From an uncultured Shewanella sp. (GTDB lineage Bacteria; Pseudomonadota; Gammaproteobacteria; Enterobacterales; Shewanellaceae): DNA of 64,000 nucleotides. This document shows, piece by piece, positions 62,052 through 64,000 of this stretch; positions within the stretch are counted from its first letter, which is position 1, and each line of letters begins with the position of its first letter. The stretch spans positions 682,001 to 746,000 of the forward strand of contig NZ_CANMUW010000001.1 of assembly GCF_947501225.1 (NCBI RefSeq), written 5' to 3'. The notes beneath the pieces are model-generated. The model did no database searches. It was not told the DNA's origin and saw only the letters and a program-made list of their open reading frames with translations. The position numbers and the translations under genes were made by a program.

Positions 62052-64000
62052 TCAGAGTGAAGCGGCAACCTCGGTTCCCTGTTTGATGGCGCGCTTTGCA
62101 TCGAGCTCTGATGCGATATGGGCGCCGCCTATCAGAGTCACCTCGATATTATTGGCGATAAGCTGCGACTGCAGCGCTGCGTGTGAGTCCTGTCCGGCGC
62201 AGATAATAATATTATCTACCGCTAAAATCTGGCTTTCACCCTCGACTGTGAGATGTAAGCCCTGTTCATCTATCTTGTCGTAGCGGGCCCCCTTGATCAT
62301 TTTTACGCCTTTGTTTTTCAATACCGTTCGATGGATCCATCCGGTGCTCTTACCTAACCCGTCACCGACTTTTGTCTTTTTGCGTTGGATAAGAAATATC
62401 TCACGGGGCGAGGGCTCACCCTCTGCTTGGGTTATGCCACCGGGTGTCGATACCGTCAGGTCGACTCCCCACTCTTTCATGTAAAGCGCCTTGTCCAGGC
62501 TGGATGAGGGGCCACTATGAGACAGGTATTCGGCAACATCGAAACCTATGCCTCCCGCGCCTATGATAGCTACCCGTTTACCTACCTGCTTCTTATGCTT
62601 CAAAACATCGAGATAGGTCAGTACCTTAGGGCCGTCTATTCCGGGGAGAGACAGCTGGCGGGGCGTGATCCCCGTTGCCAGCAACACCTCATCGAAACCG
62701 GTCAGGTTATCCAGCTCCGCCTTGGTGTTGAGCCTTAGCTCGACACCGGTGAGTGACAGCTGTTTTTGGAAGTACCTCAATGTTTCGCTGAACTCCTCTT
62801 TACCCGGGATCTGTTTAGCGATATTGAACTGTCCGCCTATTTTGTCTTCGGCTTCGAACAGGGTGACGCTATGGCCGCGCCTTGCCGCCGTAGTTGCGGC
62901 TGCGAGGCCGGCGGGTCCGGCACCAACCACGGCGATATTCTTAGGTTCAGAGGCGGGTTCTATTATTAACTCAGTTTCGTGGCAGGCCTGTGGGTTTACC
63001 AGACAGGAGACCAGTTTCATCTGGAAGATATGATCCAGGCAGGCCTGATTACAGCCGATACAGGTGTTGATCTCATCGCCCCTGTCTGTGGCGGCTTTAA
63101 CCATAAAGTCGGGATCGGCCAGCATGGGACGGGCCATGGAGACGATATCGGCATCGCCCTGCGCCAGGATCGCTTCGGCGACTTCGGGTGTGTTGATCCT
63201 GTTGGTTGTGCACAGCGGAATAGAGACCTCGCGCTTCATGCGTTTGGTTATTTCGACAAAGGCGGCGCGCGGAACACTGGTGGCAATTGTCGGGACTCTG
63301 GACTCATGCCAGCCTATCCCTGTGTTGATAATGGTGGCGCCGGCCGCTTCTATCCCTTTAGCCAGCTCGACCACCTCCTGCCAGGTGCTGCCATCCTCGA
63401 CCAGATCCAGCATGGAGAGGCGGTAGATGATGATAAATTTCTTGCCCACGGCCTCCCGGGTACGACGAACAATCTCCAGTGCAAGACGGATGCGATTCTG
63501 GTAACTGCCCCCCCAGCGATCGGTTCTGTGGTTAGTGCGTTTACAGATAAACTGGTTGATGAAGTACCCTTCCGAACCCATGATCTCGACGCCATCGTAG
63601 TCGGCAATTTGAGCGTTGAGCGCGCAACTGACAAAGTCCTGTATCTGCTTCTCTATCCCTGCTTCATCCAACTCCTTGGGTACAAATGGGTTTATTGGCG
63701 CCTGTATCGGTGAGCAGCTGACTAGTTGAGGCTGGTAGGCGTAGCGTCCCGTGTGCAGTATCTGCAGACAGATAACCCCATCCTCTTTGTGCACGGCATC
63801 GGTAATTAATCTGTGTTTTTCGATATCTTCATCGGTGGCGATCATGGCCGCATTCGGCATGCCCCCCCCTTCGACGTTAGGTGCAAACCCTCCCGTGACT
63901 ATCATGCCTATTCCACCTGCCGCGCGCCTTGCGTAGTAGGCTGCCATACGCTCGAAGCCGCCGGGGGCTTCCTCTAAGTTAGTGTGCATCGACCCCATCA
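62052..64000 (-). CDS. fadH: 2,4-dienoyl-CoA reductase FadH, 5' end outside window
   Basis: About 649 residues visible; the window begins at about the twentieth codon (family proteins start some 20 residues upstream of GSMHTNLEEAPGGFERMAAY). N-terminal FMN-binding TIM barrel of the old-yellow-enzyme type, then an Fe-S cluster motif CIGCNQACLDHIF...C, then an FAD/NADPH-binding half (VVGAGPAGLAAATTAARRGH and VAIIGAGGIGFDVAEYLSHS). It reduces 2,4-dienoyl-CoA so that unsaturated fatty acids can be degraded. The only fad gene in the window whose promoter is not visible. Confidence 0.94.
   Translation of the reverse strand, partial: MGSMHTNLEEAPGGFERMAAYYARRAAGGIGMIVTGGFAPNVEGGGMPNAAMIATDEDIEKHRLITDAVHKEDGVICLQILHTGRYAYQPQLVSCSPIQAPINPFVPKELDEAGIEKQIQDFVSCALNAQIADYDGVEIMGSEGYFINQFICKRTNHRTDRWGGSYQNRIRLALEIVRRTREAVGKKFIIIYRLSMLDLVEDGSTWQEVVELAKGIEAAGATIINTGIGWHESRVPTIATSVPRAAFVEITKRMKREVSIPLCTTNRINTPEVAEAILAQGDADIVSMARPMLADPDFMVKAATDRGDEINTCIGCNQACLDHIFQMKLVSCLVNPQACHETELIIEPASEPKNIAVVGAGPAGLAAATTAARRGHSVTLFEAEDKIGGQFNIAKQIPGKEEFSETLRYFQKQLSLTGVELRLNTKAELDNLTGFDEVLLATGITPRQLSLPGIDGPKVLTYLDVLKHKKQVGKRVAIIGAGGIGFDVAEYLSHSGPSSSLDKALYMKEWGVDLTVSTPGGITQAEGEPSPREIFLIQRKKTKVGDGLGKSTGWIHRTVLKNKGVKMIKGARYDKIDEQGLHLTVEGESQILAVDNIIICAGQDSHAALQSQLIANNIEVTLIGGAHIASELDAKRAIKQGTEVAASL

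Overview
The window looks like chromosomal DNA of a marine gammaproteobacterium, most likely a Shewanella. Reasons: moderate GC, gene content and protein sequences typical of that genus, and a backbone matching the E. coli fadL-fadI-fadJ-sixA-smrB-prmB-aroC-yfcL-mnmC-fabB-pdxB-usg/asd-truA-folC-dedD-cvpA-purF neighbourhood. The species is not determinable by eye. No rRNA, tRNA, phage, IS element or CRISPR array was seen.

Layout. 1-2.2 kb: RND efflux permease (runs off the left edge) with its adaptor. 2.3-8.2 kb: SIMPL protein, VOC protein, fadL, putP, and an ECF sigma factor with its DUF3379 partner. 8.2-15.3 kb: a MoxR ATPase/DUF58/DUF4381/BatA/BatB-C/BatD operon. 15.8-19.2 kb: fadI-fadJ. 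FadR-like operators lie upstream of both fadL and fadIJ, and fadIJ also has a PsrA-like box. With fadH at the right edge this gives fatty-acid uptake, anaerobic-type beta-oxidation and dienoyl-CoA reduction in one window. 19.8-24.9 kb: an unusual locus on the minus strand inserted into the conserved backbone. It holds a giant periplasmic-propeller/PAS/GGDEF/EAL sensor, then a secreted protein built of ten tandem 13-residue repeats, then a 39-residue ORF with a strong ribosome-binding site. 25.3-53.6 kb: an insulinase-type protease, then the conserved backbone: sixA, smrB, prmB, aroC, an MFS transporter, an ATP-NAD-kinase-like protein, yfcL, a SPOUT methyltransferase, mnmC with an apparently dead methyltransferase half, fabB, pdxB, asd, fimV, truA, folC, dedD, cvpA, purF, an ion-channel-like protein, a small membrane protein behind a Fur-like box, topB and a DUF4250 protein.

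53.64-56.9 kb: a palindrome-rich spacer, then an AT-rich island of four same-strand small genes. Their junctions carry integron attC features (TAAC...GTTA boxes, an AAG/GGC unpaired spacer, bulged inverted arms). I read this as an integron cassette array without an integrase in view (a CALIN). 56.9-64 kb: S33 hydrolase, MBL-fold hydrolase, DUF1097 protein, methyl-accepting chemotaxis protein and fadH (5' end outside the window).

The two most promising unknowns are the tandem-repeat secreted peptide locus (19.8-24.9 kb) and the cassette array (54.2-56.9 kb). Function at both is inference from sequence architecture.
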